Positions 18,106 to 27,217 of a DNA stretch of 64,000 bases are shown here, in pieces. A program made the position numbers and the translations under genes. Each line of letters begins with the position of its first letter. The first letter of the stretch is position 1. The stretch is from CAZNPH01 sp964574985. Its GTDB lineage: Bacteria > Bacteroidota > Bacteroidia > Bacteroidales > SM23-62. The DNA is taken from the NCBI GenBank assembly GCA_964574985.1, contig CAZNPH010000001.1:62001-126000 (forward strand), read 5' to 3'. The notes beneath the pieces were generated by a model. That model made no database searches and was not told the DNA's origin. It worked only from the letters and a program-made list of their open reading frames with translations.

Positions 18106-19122
18106 ATGGACCATACTGCCAAACATGCTTTCACTATTTTCCGGATATTTGCCTGTCTGGTCCTGCTGCTTGCATGGTCTTGCACACCGGGACGCAGAAA
18201 ACCTGATCAGGACCGGAAGATCATTACCGCCGCCACCACCCATGGAGAAACCCATTCTTTCAACCAGGCACTTGATATCTTCGGGGATGAACTCAAAAAA
18301 TTGACAAATGGCCGGATAGTGCTCAGGATTTACCACAGCTCACAGCTTGGCGGTGAAAAAGAGCTTCAGGAAATGCTCACCCCGGGCAGCCTGGATATGA
18401 CCGTATCAGGTGTGGTCAACACCTACGAACCCCTATTTGCCCTTTTTGAGATGCCATATCTCTACCGGGACAGGAACCATGTCCTGGAAGTATTCAGCAG
18501 CGGGATCATAAAGGAAGTGGCGGGCTCGCTTGAGAAAAACGGAATTCACCTGGCCGGTATATACGAAAACGGTTTCCGGAACATCACCAACTCTGTACGA
18601 CCCGTTGAACATCCCGCGGACCTGCAGGGTATGCTGATCAGAACACCTGAAAACCCCGCGCAGATTGAAACCATAATATCCTTCGGGGCCATTCCCACCC
18701 CCATGAGCTTCTCAGAGCTTTATAATGCATTGATCCAGGGAGTGGTGGACGGACAGGAGAATCCCCTGCAGAACATATGGTACGGGAGACTGTACGAATC
18801 CCAGAAATACCTGGCCATGACCCGGCATATATACAATGCCGCCTATATTCTGGTCAGCAGAAAAACATGGGAAAATATTTCGCCCGAAGACCAGGCAATA
18901 TTTACAAAATGCATTGACCGGTCAACGCAATGGCAACTCAGGCATATGCAAAACCTGGACAGGGAGCTTGAGGAAAAGATCCGGGATTACGGGGTGGAGA
19001 TCACATACCCCGACAGGCAGGAATTTGCAGAAGTCAGCAAAACCGCATATACGGCACTTTACCATAAATTCGGGGCTGAGGCAAAGGAAATCGTCAGGAA
19101 AATCAGGTCTGCGGGCCAATAA
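18106..19122 (+). CDS. dctP: TRAP transporter substrate-binding lipoprotein (DctP)
   Basis: A 338-residue solute-binding protein of the DctP family. It has a lipoprotein signal peptide (LLLAWSC, Cys at about 26), the binding-protein core RIYHSSQLGGEKELQEM, the family Arg motif (GMLIRTPENP, which clamps the ligand carboxylate) and VVDGQENPLQNI. It would capture a carboxylated solute in the periplasm and deliver it to DctQM. Next to GH88 and a GH30-like enzyme, a uronate is a reasonable ligand. It is complete although dctM just upstream is broken, so it may now be unemployed or work with another permease. Confidence 0.9.
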   Translation: MDHTAKHAFTIFRIFACLVLLLAWSCTPGRRKPDQDRKIITAATTHGETHSFNQALDIFGDELKKLTNGRIVLRIYHSSQLGGEKELQEMLTPGSLDMTVSGVVNTYEPLFALFEMPYLYRDRNHVLEVFSSGIIKEVAGSLEKNGIHLAGIYENGFRNITNSVRPVEHPADLQGMLIRTPENPAQIETIISFGAIPTPMSFSELYNALIQGVVDGQENPLQNIWYGRLYESQKYLAMTRHIYNAAYILVSRKTWENISPEDQAIFTKCIDRSTQWQLRHMQNLDRELEEKIRDYGVEITYPDRQEFAEVSKTAYTALYHKFGAEAKEIVRKIRSAGQ

Positions 19123-19131
19123 ATAATCCAT

Positions 19132-20148
19132 ATGGAAAAAAATGCCCTCGGGAGCATCCGGAAAAAGATGGAATTCCTTGAAAAACATGAAGACCGGCTG
19201 GTCATTGATGCGGACACACACATTTCACCGCCTGGGGTAAATGAACGATTGAATAAAAGCCATGCCGGATTTCTTCCCGGTTACTATCACGGCAAACCGG
19301 TGACCGCCGGACAACTGCTGGAAGAAATGAAGGCCAGCGGTGTGGACATGTGCCTGGTATGGCAGAATCCTTCGGTAGTCCGGTATAAAGACGGCGACCA
19401 AAACCACAATTACGATCAGTTGCTGAAGGCAAACCGGTACATTCATGAATCATCGTTTCAACATGAAACCCGTTTCATACCGGCCGGATGGACAGACCCC
19501 AGGGCACTGGGCGTTGACCGTGCAATTGAGCTCGCCCTGCACTGCATTCGTACCTTCGGCTTCCCCATGGTTAAGATGAATCCGGCCCAGAACGCCTTCA
19601 TGATAGACCATGAGGATGTTCTCCGGGTGGTGGATGCAATCGTATCCGCAGGAGCGGTCCCGGCTTTTCATTATGGCTCGGATACAATGTACACTCCTGC
19701 GCACGGACTGGAGAAGATCGCGGCCAGGTATCCGGAAAGTCCCGTCATAGCGGTTCATATGGGAGGAGGGGGAGCCAGTTACACGGAAGCGGAGAATCAA
19801 TATCATGAAAGCCGGTTGCTCGGACTCAAACATGCGAACCTGAAATTTGTCCTGAGTTCAAAACGCGATACACATATGGAAAGTGACCTGGTCAGCTATG
19901 AAATGGCCGGGGAACCGTTCAGAAGGAACCTATTCTGCGCGAGCGATGCCCCGTACGGGAACATGTCCTGGAATTTCGGGGGATTCAGGGCCATGCTACA
20001 AGCCCTGAAATCAGGCCATTCATGTCATGACGAGCGATTGAAAAAGAATCCCGGATTGTTCAGCGATGAAAGCATCCGGAACTACCTCGGCAGCAATTTC
20101 GCCCGTTTGGCCAGTGAGGCGTATGACCGCATGCTTGCTAATGTTTAG
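19132..20148 (+). CDS. Amidohydrolase family 2 metal-dependent hydrolase
   Basis: A 338-residue TIM-barrel hydrolase of the amidohydrolase-2 type. Visible motifs are the metal-binding DADTH at the start of the barrel, MVKMNPAQN, AFHYGSD, AVHMGGGG and the late CASDAPYG with the catalytic Asp, followed by YLGSNFARL near the C-terminus. Relatives include decarboxylases and lactonases acting on aromatic or sugar lactones. It is cytoplasmic (no signal peptide), 9 bp downstream of dctP and in one operon with it, which would fit sugar-lactone hydrolysis. That substrate assignment is inference. Confidence 0.8.
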   Translation: MEKNALGSIRKKMEFLEKHEDRLVIDADTHISPPGVNERLNKSHAGFLPGYYHGKPVTAGQLLEEMKASGVDMCLVWQNPSVVRYKDGDQNHNYDQLLKANRYIHESSFQHETRFIPAGWTDPRALGVDRAIELALHCIRTFGFPMVKMNPAQNAFMIDHEDVLRVVDAIVSAGAVPAFHYGSDTMYTPAHGLEKIAARYPESPVIAVHMGGGGASYTEAENQYHESRLLGLKHANLKFVLSSKRDTHMESDLVSYEMAGEPFRRNLFCASDAPYGNMSWNFGGFRAMLQALKSGHSCHDERLKKNPGLFSDESIRNYLGSNFARLASEAYDRMLANV

Positions 20149-20171
20149 TCATCTTAATAATACAAAAGACA

Positions 20172-21644
20172 ATGAGAAAAACGCTTTTCATTCTTGTTTT
20201 GTGCTTCCTTGTACCGGAAGCCACGATGCCACAGGCACTTGATTTTACAGCCGTCCGGGCTGAAGTGGATTTTTCCGATCCCCTCAGGGACTGGGACGGA
20301 TTCGGCTTCAATTATGTGGAGACATGCCAGTCAAGAGACTATGATGAATATCCCCAGGATTACGGCGGATTCAGCATCCTTCCCGAAGAAAGCAAGCAGG
20401 AGATCATCCGGCTGGTATTCGGGGAAAAGGGTTTGAAAGTGGGGATCGTGAAAATATTCCTGGATCCTTTTCATCAGGAAAGTCCGGGAGGTCCTTTCAA
20501 CCATGAAAGGACCACGGCCAACATGCGTGAATTTGTGCGTCGCGGACTCAAAACCAGCCGGGAAAGAGGGGGTGATCTCAGCATCATCACCACCCTGTAT
20601 GGCCCGCCCGCATATACAACACGCCAGAAGGTATTCCGGGGACGGGACCTTGACCCGGCGCACAAGAAAGACCTGGCCATGTATTTGATCGACTGGCTGA
20701 AATTCCTCACCGAAGAGAAAAGATTCCCGGTGAAATACATTTCGCTACACAATGAGGGTGAGGACTGGTCGGGATGGAACCGGGAAGGGCTCACCACATG
20801 GAAGGGACATGACTACAACATGTTCTGGCCCCCGGAACAGGTCGCCGAATTCCTCAGGATCATGCCCCCCATGCTGAAAGCAGCCGGACTGGCACATATC
20901 GGGTTGACCAACGGGGAACCCAGTAACTGGTACAGATTCAGTACCTGGGGCATATCGGATGTCATAGCCGGGGATGAGATCGCGCGCAACAATCTGGCCC
21001 TGATCACCTCCCATGGTTTCTACGGGGGGAGTTACGGAACCTGGTTCGGAGAACATAAAAGTGCGGGCATCGACCGGCTCAGGCAGTACAGGCCGGAATT
21101 ACACGCATGGGTGACATCAACCAGCTGGAGCGGGATGGATGCACGGTTCATCAAGGAAATGCACGGAAACATATACACAGCCAAGGTCAACGCGATCACC
21201 CCCTGGGCAGGCATTCAGCGACCTCCCCTCTGGGCCGGCGGGGATCCCAATCCCGGATCGGCATTTACTGTCTTTGAAGACGGCAGTTACAAGGTGCGCA
21301 GGGGCTATTATTTCTATAAACAGATCAGCCGGGCAGGCCAGCCCGGGATGGAAGTGGTCAGAACCTGGGCCATGAACAGCAACATTGCATTGATCGGTTT
21401 CGGATCGAACCAGACCGGCCACCCGGATGCCCTGGTGGTGATCAACATCACGGATAAACCCATGAAAGTCTGCATAAACATTACCGGCACGGAATACAGG
21501 AGTTTTGAAGCGTTCCGCACCACAGAAGATGAACAGGACCTTTACGCACCTGCCGGTATCCACAAACTGGACAAGGGCCGGCTGGTCTATGAAGCTCCCG
21601 CGGGTTCGGTGAGTACTTTCTTTGCCAGGTCAGGGAATCAATGA
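20172..21644 (+). CDS. Secreted GH30-like glycoside hydrolase (possible nucleophile loss)
   Basis: A 490-residue exported protein (signal peptide residues 1-22). Residues about 35-400 have the clan-A barrel plan of GH30 enzymes (DWDGFGFNYVET, LSIITTLYGPPAY, KYISLHNEGEDW), and the C-terminal 90 residues form a beta-rich side domain (DALVVINITDKPMKV). The acid/base Glu would be E195 in HNEGED. The expected nucleophile motif W-x-[TS]-E reads W-V-T-S at 313-316, so the usual Glu seems replaced by Ser. This may indicate a non-catalytic carbohydrate-binding role, a different nucleophile or a related family. It is the last gene of the TRAP operon. Confidence 0.72.
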   Translation: MRKTLFILVLCFLVPEATMPQALDFTAVRAEVDFSDPLRDWDGFGFNYVETCQSRDYDEYPQDYGGFSILPEESKQEIIRLVFGEKGLKVGIVKIFLDPFHQESPGGPFNHERTTANMREFVRRGLKTSRERGGDLSIITTLYGPPAYTTRQKVFRGRDLDPAHKKDLAMYLIDWLKFLTEEKRFPVKYISLHNEGEDWSGWNREGLTTWKGHDYNMFWPPEQVAEFLRIMPPMLKAAGLAHIGLTNGEPSNWYRFSTWGISDVIAGDEIARNNLALITSHGFYGGSYGTWFGEHKSAGIDRLRQYRPELHAWVTSTSWSGMDARFIKEMHGNIYTAKVNAITPWAGIQRPPLWAGGDPNPGSAFTVFEDGSYKVRRGYYFYKQISRAGQPGMEVVRTWAMNSNIALIGFGSNQTGHPDALVVINITDKPMKVCINITGTEYRSFEAFRTTEDEQDLYAPAGIHKLDKGRLVYEAPAGSVSTFFARSGNQ

Positions 21645-21662
21645 TACGCCCCTCGAAAAGGA

Positions 21663-23081
21663 TCATTTTTCTTTCATCTCTTCTTCGGCAATCAGGTTTT
21701 TGATCCTTTCGATCTGCTTCTGCTTGTTTACTTCCCGGAGGCTTCTGGCAGTTTCCGTAAAATACTGATGGCCCGAAATAAATTTCAGCTGAAGTTTATT
21801 CCAGTCGTTAAAACTGCCGATCTTGTCCTGTGCAGCCAGTTCCTTGTACAGGGTATTGGAAACCGGGATCATGTCGCTGCGCCCCAGGTAATCGAGATCG
21901 GAATCACAAATGATCTTCTGCAAAAGATCCTTTGGCCGGGGTGGCATTTTGGTGGCCATGATGATCTCGCGTATCCTGTCAATCTGTTCACCGGTATAAT
22001 CATACGCGGGAAGGAATTCACTTGCCATCCGGCACCCCTGTTCCTCATGATTGTCATAGGAAACGGTATGTCCCGCATCGTGAAAAAGTCCGGCTGTTTT
22101 CAGCAGGAGGATTTCTTCATCCGAACATCCTTCGGCCCACCCGATCAATTCCACTTCGGTCACCACATCCACGGTATGCTTCACATTATGGTAGTACAGG
22201 TATGACGGAAGCTCTTTTTCAAGCTTATCCAGGATGATCTCCTGAATATCCGTGAACTGGATCAGTTTGAATTTGGTGTCAAAAAGGCTGTTGGGAAGAA
22301 GGCCCCTGCCATCCCGGGAGAATTCCTTTCTTAATCCCTTGACCACAAACATCTCCAGATCTCCCTTGTATTTAACCGGAAGCTTGCCGTAATATTCGCA
22401 CATGAAAAACTCTTTCACCAGCTCGTAGGTCATGACCGATAACAGGATCCGCCCCTGCTCTCCGGATGCTTCCATCCGGGTGGCAATATTCACCGTATCC
22501 CCCTTGATATCATAGGAAATTTTTCTTTGCCCCGCCTGATTGGCGGTCACGGGGCCGGTATGGATACCAAGCCGCATGTCCCAGATTTTCTGGGCCTTTT
22601 TGCCTTCTTTTTTCAGATGGCTCAGATATTGTTGCATCTCCAGGGCAGCGAGGACGACCTGTACCGGATTGGTAATGTTCTTTTCCGGTATTCCTCCTGC
22701 ACACATGTAAGAATCCCCTATTGTCTTTATTTTATGTATGTTGTATTTCTTCAGGAGGTCATTGAAACAGATCAGTATCTGGTCCAGTTCATCCATCGCC
22801 GTCTCAGAATCGATTCCTTCTGATATCCTTGAAAAACCAAGGAAATTGGCATAAAGTACTGTGACCATCTTGAATTTCAGGGTCCGCGTTTTTTCAACCG
22901 CCTCCCTGAGATCAACCTCTCCCCTGGTTTTCAGCCCGTCAACAATTTGCTTGTACTTTTCATACTTGTTATGCAGTTTTTCATTTTCTTTGGTCAGCTT
23001 TTCGTTTTGCCCGATCAATTCCTGATTCTGGTGAACAAGTTTCTGGATCCTTTTCAGCAATTTATCATTCTGATGTGTCAT
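21663..23081 (-). CDS. Class III adenylate cyclase with coiled coil and HD domain
   Basis: A 472-residue cytoplasmic protein. Residues 1-60 are a strong coiled coil, 65-260 a class III nucleotide cyclase domain and 275-440 an HD phosphohydrolase-type domain (YYHNVKHTVDVV, LFHDAGHT). ATP specificity is supported by K119 and D191 at the purine-reading positions, and transition-state residues N198 and R202 are present (DTVNIATRMEA). Of the two metal-binding Asp residues, D123 (KTIGDSYM) is present, but the first site reads YANFLGF with N79 in place of Asp. This may lower or abolish activity. It is transcribed convergently with the GH30-like gene and divergently from the nuclease gene. Confidence 0.82.
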   Translation of the reverse strand: MTHQNDKLLKRIQKLVHQNQELIGQNEKLTKENEKLHNKYEKYKQIVDGLKTRGEVDLREAVEKTRTLKFKMVTVLYANFLGFSRISEGIDSETAMDELDQILICFNDLLKKYNIHKIKTIGDSYMCAGGIPEKNITNPVQVVLAALEMQQYLSHLKKEGKKAQKIWDMRLGIHTGPVTANQAGQRKISYDIKGDTVNIATRMEASGEQGRILLSVMTYELVKEFFMCEYYGKLPVKYKGDLEMFVVKGLRKEFSRDGRGLLPNSLFDTKFKLIQFTDIQEIILDKLEKELPSYLYYHNVKHTVDVVTEVELIGWAEGCSDEEILLLKTAGLFHDAGHTVSYDNHEEQGCRMASEFLPAYDYTGEQIDRIREIIMATKMPPRPKDLLQKIICDSDLDYLGRSDMIPVSNTLYKELAAQDKIGSFNDWNKLQLKFISGHQYFTETARSLREVNKQKQIERIKNLIAEEEMKEK

Positions 23082-23158
23082 GGGATATCTCGCTTTGAAA
23101 GCCGTGAATTAAAGATAAGCAATTATCCCAAAGTCTGAAAAATTTGAATCCGATTTGC

Positions 23159-23166
23159 TAACTTTG
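23159..23166 (+). promoter_or_regulatory. -7 box before the nuclease-uvrB operon
   Basis: TAACTTTG matches TAnnTTTG exactly and sits 26 nt before the ATG at 23192 in the divergent gap behind the cyclase gene. No correctly spaced -33 element was identified. Confidence 0.4.
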
Positions 23167-23191
23167 AGGTTCCCTGAAAAAGATCCCGGCC

Positions 23192-24232
23192 ATGAAACCG
23201 GTTCCCGTACTGTTTTTTTTCTTGTTTTTCCTGTTTCTGACCGGAACAGGCAGTATTGATGAAAAAAAGACGTACACCATTGTTTTCTACAATGCTGAAA
23301 ACCTGTTTGATATTTACGATGATCCGGAAAAAAATGATGATGCCTTTACCCCCGGAGGCAAAAAGCAATGGGACCGGGAAAAGTATCGCACAAAACTGGT
23401 CAACATCAGCAAGGTACTTTCATCAATTGATAAAAATAATCTCCCGGAGATCATCGGGCTTTGTGAGGTAGAAAATGCGGAAGTCCTCCGGGATCTGACC
23501 GGGACCCGGGGACTGAAAAAAGGCGATTATGAATTCATCCATGAAGAGAGTCCGGACGAGCGCGGAATCGACCTGGCCTTCCTGTACCGTAAGGATGTAT
23601 TTTCCTATGCCGGACATGAAGTCCTTCCGGTCGTCTTCCCTTTTGATTCATCGGCTTCCACCCGGAATATTCTCCACGTCACCGGAACACTTAATGACCA
23701 TAATACCTGTCATTTTTTTCTCAACCACTGGAGTTCGCGAAGAGAAGGGATCCGGCAAACCCGGCCCAAAAGGATCTGTGCATCTGTCACCCTGAGAAAA
23801 TCCGTTGACCGGATTCTCAGCGATGATCCATCATCCAGGATCATCATCATGGGGGATTTCAATGACGAGCCCACCAACCGGAGCATATTCGAAATACTCA
23901 GGGCAAACAACAAAAGAAAAAATACCACTGCAAGGGAACTGTACAATCTGATGTACGACATGCACAATACAGGCAACGTGGGCAGCTACAACTACCGCGG
24001 CCGGTGGTACATGTATGACCAGATCATCGTTTCGCAAAATCTGGTTACAAACCGGAACGGTTACGGGGCCGGATTTAATTCAGGAAAAATATTCATGGAA
24101 AAATGGATGTTGTACAGGAATCAAAACCTCGGGCAGGACCTTCCCAGCAGAACGTACAGCGGAAATACCTATCACGGTGGTTACAGCGATCACCTGCCTG
24201 TATACATCATCCTTGAGCAGAAACCGGAATAA
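23192..24232 (+). CDS. Secreted endonuclease/exonuclease/phosphatase-family protein
   Basis: A 346-residue member of the DNase I-like EEP superfamily with a signal peptide (residues 1-22). Key motifs are FYNAENLFD (metal-binding Asn), IGLCEVEN (Glu), FFLNHWSSR (His), IIIMGDFND (Asp/Asn) and the terminal GGYSDHLPVYI (Asp-His catalytic pair). All main catalytic residues are present. Exported members degrade extracellular DNA or act as phosphodiesterases. It lies 11 bp upstream of uvrB and probably shares its transcript, but export argues against a role in repair. Confidence 0.88.
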   Translation: MKPVPVLFFFLFFLFLTGTGSIDEKKTYTIVFYNAENLFDIYDDPEKNDDAFTPGGKKQWDREKYRTKLVNISKVLSSIDKNNLPEIIGLCEVENAEVLRDLTGTRGLKKGDYEFIHEESPDERGIDLAFLYRKDVFSYAGHEVLPVVFPFDSSASTRNILHVTGTLNDHNTCHFFLNHWSSRREGIRQTRPKRICASVTLRKSVDRILSDDPSSRIIIMGDFNDEPTNRSIFEILRANNKRKNTTARELYNLMYDMHNTGNVGSYNYRGRWYMYDQIIVSQNLVTNRNGYGAGFNSGKIFMEKWMLYRNQNLGQDLPSRTYSGNTYHGGYSDHLPVYIILEQKPE

Positions 24233-24243
24233 AGAGAATATTT

Positions 24244-26265
24244 ATGAGATTTACACTCAAATCGGAATATGAACCCACCGGGGACCAGCCCGAAGCAATA
24301 AAGGCCTTGAGCGAAGGGATACTGAGCGGCGATCCTTTTCAGACCTTACTGGGTGTAACCGGTTCAGGAAAAACCTTTACCATTGCCAATGTGATCCGGA
24401 ATGTTCAAAAACCCACCCTGGTGCTGAGTCATAACAAAACCCTTGCAGCACAACTGTACGGTGAGTTCAGGGAGTTCTTTCCGGACAACGCGGTGGAATA
24501 TTTTGTATCATATTACGATTATTATCAACCGGAAGCCTATATGCCGGTAACCGACACCTACATAGAAAAGGACCTTTCCATCAATGAAGAAATAGAAAAA
24601 CTCAGGCTCAGTGCAACATCCTCCCTTCTTTCCGGAAGAAGGGACGTGGTCGTTGTTTCATCTGTCTCCTGTCTTTACGGGATCGGGAACCCGGATGATT
24701 TTCATGCAAACACCATTCTGTTGAAGCAGGGGCAGACCATCGGGCGCAACCGGTTCCTGCACAAACTGGTTGATGGCATGTATTCAAGAAGTGAAATTGA
24801 TTTCAGGACGGGAAATTTCAGGGTCCGGGGTGATACCGTGGACATTTTTCTTGCCTACAGTGATTATGGCTACAGGATTGTTTTCTGGGGGGATGAAATA
24901 GAAGAGATCCGGCTGATCGATCCCGTCAGGGGAACTACACTGGAAAAAAAGGAATCCGCCAGGATCTATCCGGCCAATATTTTTGTGACCACAAAGAACA
25001 GGATGCAGCAAGCCATCAGGGACATCCAGGATGATCTGGTCAGACAGACCGGGTTTTTTCATGAAAACGGCAAGGAACAGGAAGCAAAAAGATTGAAGGA
25101 AAGGGTAGAATTTGATCTCGAGATGATTCGTGAGCTTGGCTATTGCCCGGGAATAGAAAATTATTCCCGGTATTTTGACGGGAGGCCTGCCGGCTCACGC
25201 CCTTTCTGCCTGCTGGATTATTTTCCGGAAGACTATCTGATGATCGTGGATGAGAGCCACGTGACCATTCCCCAGATCAGGGCCATGTATGGGGGGGATC
25301 ATTCCAGGAAAAGCAACCTGGTTGAATACGGATTCAGGCTTCCCGCCGCCCTGGACAACCGGCCCCTTAAATTTGAGGAGTATGAAGGAATAATCAAACA
25401 GGCGATATTCGTGAGCGCAACGCCCTCGGACTATGAACTCGAAAAATGCCAGGGGGTGATTGTCGAACAGGTCGTCAGGCCGACCGGACTGCTGGAACCG
25501 GTGATCGATGTGCGGCCAAGCATGAACCAGATCGACGACCTGCTGGCGGAGATACGCGAACAGGTGCATAACCACGAACGGGTACTGACCACCACCCTGA
25601 CCAAAAGAATGGCCGAGGAACTTACCAAATACCTCACACGCCTGAACATCCGTTGCCGTTATATCCATTCCGATATCGATACCCTGGAAAGGGTTGAGAT
25701 CATGGACGGATTGAGAAAGGGAGATTTCGATGTCCTGATCGGTGTGAATTTGCTGCGAGAGGGCCTCGATCTGCCTGAAGTTGCCCTTGTTGCTATAATT
25801 GATGCAGACAAGGAGGGATTCCTGAGGTCTTCCAAATCCCTTACACAGACATCGGGAAGGGCTGCAAGAAACATCCGGGGGAAAGTTATCATGTATGCCG
25901 ATACGATCACGGAATCCATGCAAAAAACCATTGACGAGACCAATCGCAGGCGTGAAAAACAACTGGCCTACAACAAAAAACACAACATCACGCCTCAACA
26001 GATCCGCAAGGCGCGCAGATCCCTCATAGGCATGCGCACGGGTGAGGTTGACGGGAAAAAATATTATTCCGGGCCCCGGGAAATGGATGTGGCCGCTGAT
26101 CCGGTTATCGGGTACATGGACGTGGATGCAATGAAAAAATCCATTGAAAAGACCAGAAAAAATATGGAAAGTGCAGCCAAAGAACTGAACTTCATTGAAG
26201 CAGCCCGTCAACGCGATGAGATGTACGCCCTGCAGAAAAAACTAAAACAAATGGAAAACGTATGA
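24244..26265 (+). CDS. uvrB: Excinuclease ABC subunit B
   Basis: The 673-residue protein is the normal length for UvrB, the damage-verifying helicase-like subunit of nucleotide excision repair. Motifs in order are the Walker A GVTGSGKT (residues about 38-45), the beta-hairpin region SYYDYYQPEAYMP that inserts into DNA, the Walker B-like VDESHVTIPQI, SATPSDYE, the helicase VI region TQTSGRAARN and the C-terminal UvrC-binding helix pair (QRDEMYALQKKLKQ). It works with UvrA and UvrC encoded elsewhere. It converges on the sigma-factor gene with only 8 bp between stop codons. Confidence 0.98.
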   Translation: MRFTLKSEYEPTGDQPEAIKALSEGILSGDPFQTLLGVTGSGKTFTIANVIRNVQKPTLVLSHNKTLAAQLYGEFREFFPDNAVEYFVSYYDYYQPEAYMPVTDTYIEKDLSINEEIEKLRLSATSSLLSGRRDVVVVSSVSCLYGIGNPDDFHANTILLKQGQTIGRNRFLHKLVDGMYSRSEIDFRTGNFRVRGDTVDIFLAYSDYGYRIVFWGDEIEEIRLIDPVRGTTLEKKESARIYPANIFVTTKNRMQQAIRDIQDDLVRQTGFFHENGKEQEAKRLKERVEFDLEMIRELGYCPGIENYSRYFDGRPAGSRPFCLLDYFPEDYLMIVDESHVTIPQIRAMYGGDHSRKSNLVEYGFRLPAALDNRPLKFEEYEGIIKQAIFVSATPSDYELEKCQGVIVEQVVRPTGLLEPVIDVRPSMNQIDDLLAEIREQVHNHERVLTTTLTKRMAEELTKYLTRLNIRCRYIHSDIDTLERVEIMDGLRKGDFDVLIGVNLLREGLDLPEVALVAIIDADKEGFLRSSKSLTQTSGRAARNIRGKVIMYADTITESMQKTIDETNRRREKQLAYNKKHNITPQQIRKARRSLIGMRTGEVDGKKYYSGPREMDVAADPVIGYMDVDAMKKSIEKTRKNMESAAKELNFIEAARQRDEMYALQKKLKQMENV

Positions 26266-26273
26266 TATCCCAC

Positions 26274-27134
26274 TTATCCCAGATAGGATTTGAGCAATTT
26301 GCTCCGGGATGTATGCCTTAAACGGCGTATGGCCTTTTCCTTGATCTGACGGACCCTTTCCCGGGTCAGTCCGAATTGTTCACCAATCTCTTCCAGTGTC
26401 ATTTCCTGTACACCAATGCCGAAAAACAATTTGATGATGTCACGTTCCCTTTCCGTGAGCGTGGCCAGTGCCCTGTCAATTTCCTTGATCAGGGATTCGT
26501 TCAGAAGGCCCTTGTCCGCATTCGGGGAATCATTGTTGGGAAGCACATCGAGCAAACTGTTGTCTTCACCGTCCACAAAAGGCGCATCGACCGAAACATG
26601 ACGGCCCGAAACCCTCAGTGTATCGGTCACTTTTTCCTTGGGGAGTTCAAGCGCCTTGGCAAGTTCTTCCGGAGACGGTGTCCTTTCGAATTCCTGCTCA
26701 AATTTTGAAAATGCTTTGTTGATCTTGTTGAGTGAACCCACCTGGTTCAATGGCAAACGGACAATCCGGGATTGTTCTGCAAGTGCCTGCAGAATGGACT
26801 GCCGGATCCACCAAACAGCATAGGATATGAATTTGAATCCACGTGTTTCGTCAAATTTCTCAGCCGCCTTGATCAGTCCCAGATTTCCCTCATTGATCAA
26901 ATCAGGAAGACTCAATCCCTGGTTCTGGTATTGCTTGGCAACGGACACCACAAAACGCAAATTGGCCCTGGTAAGCTTTTCCAGTGCATCCCGGTCTCCC
27001 TTTTTGATCCTTTGCGCCAGCTCAACTTCCTCTTCAACCGTGATCAGTTCTTCCTTTCCGATCTCCTGCAGATACTTGTCCAGGGAAGCACTTTCACGAT
27101 TGGTAATCGATTTTGTAATCTTTAACTGTCTCAT
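26274..27134 (-). CDS. rpoD: Primary RNA polymerase sigma factor (RpoD/SigA, Bacteroidota type)
   Basis: A 286-residue sigma-70 factor, short because it lacks region 1.1 and the long spacer, as is usual in Bacteroidota primary sigma factors. Region 1.2 starts at SLDKYLQEIG. Region 2 includes NLRFVVSVAKQYQNQGLSLPDLINEGN and the -10 reading helix KFISYAVWWIRQSILQAL. Region 3 follows, and region 4 contains the helix-turn-helix TLEEIGEQFGLTRERVRQI. It would recognise the TAnnTTTG promoters seen in this window. It is a single gene with 83 bp upstream to the protease gene. Confidence 0.96.
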   Translation of the reverse strand: MRQLKITKSITNRESASLDKYLQEIGKEELITVEEEVELAQRIKKGDRDALEKLTRANLRFVVSVAKQYQNQGLSLPDLINEGNLGLIKAAEKFDETRGFKFISYAVWWIRQSILQALAEQSRIVRLPLNQVGSLNKINKAFSKFEQEFERTPSPEELAKALELPKEKVTDTLRVSGRHVSVDAPFVDGEDNSLLDVLPNNDSPNADKGLLNESLIKEIDRALATLTERERDIIKLFFGIGVQEMTLEEIGEQFGLTRERVRQIKEKAIRRLRHTSRSKLLKSYLG

Positions 27135-27217
27135 TTATTCCCTCCTCTAAAATTCTCTGCGAAAATATGGCATTTCGTAATTAAATTCAATCTAAATTAG
27201 AATTCTTTCATAAAAAC

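Noticed and set aside
25195..26211. 338-codon antisense ORF inside uvrB
   Set aside because: It is the mirror frame of a highly conserved gene, has no recognisable domain and arises from codon bias.
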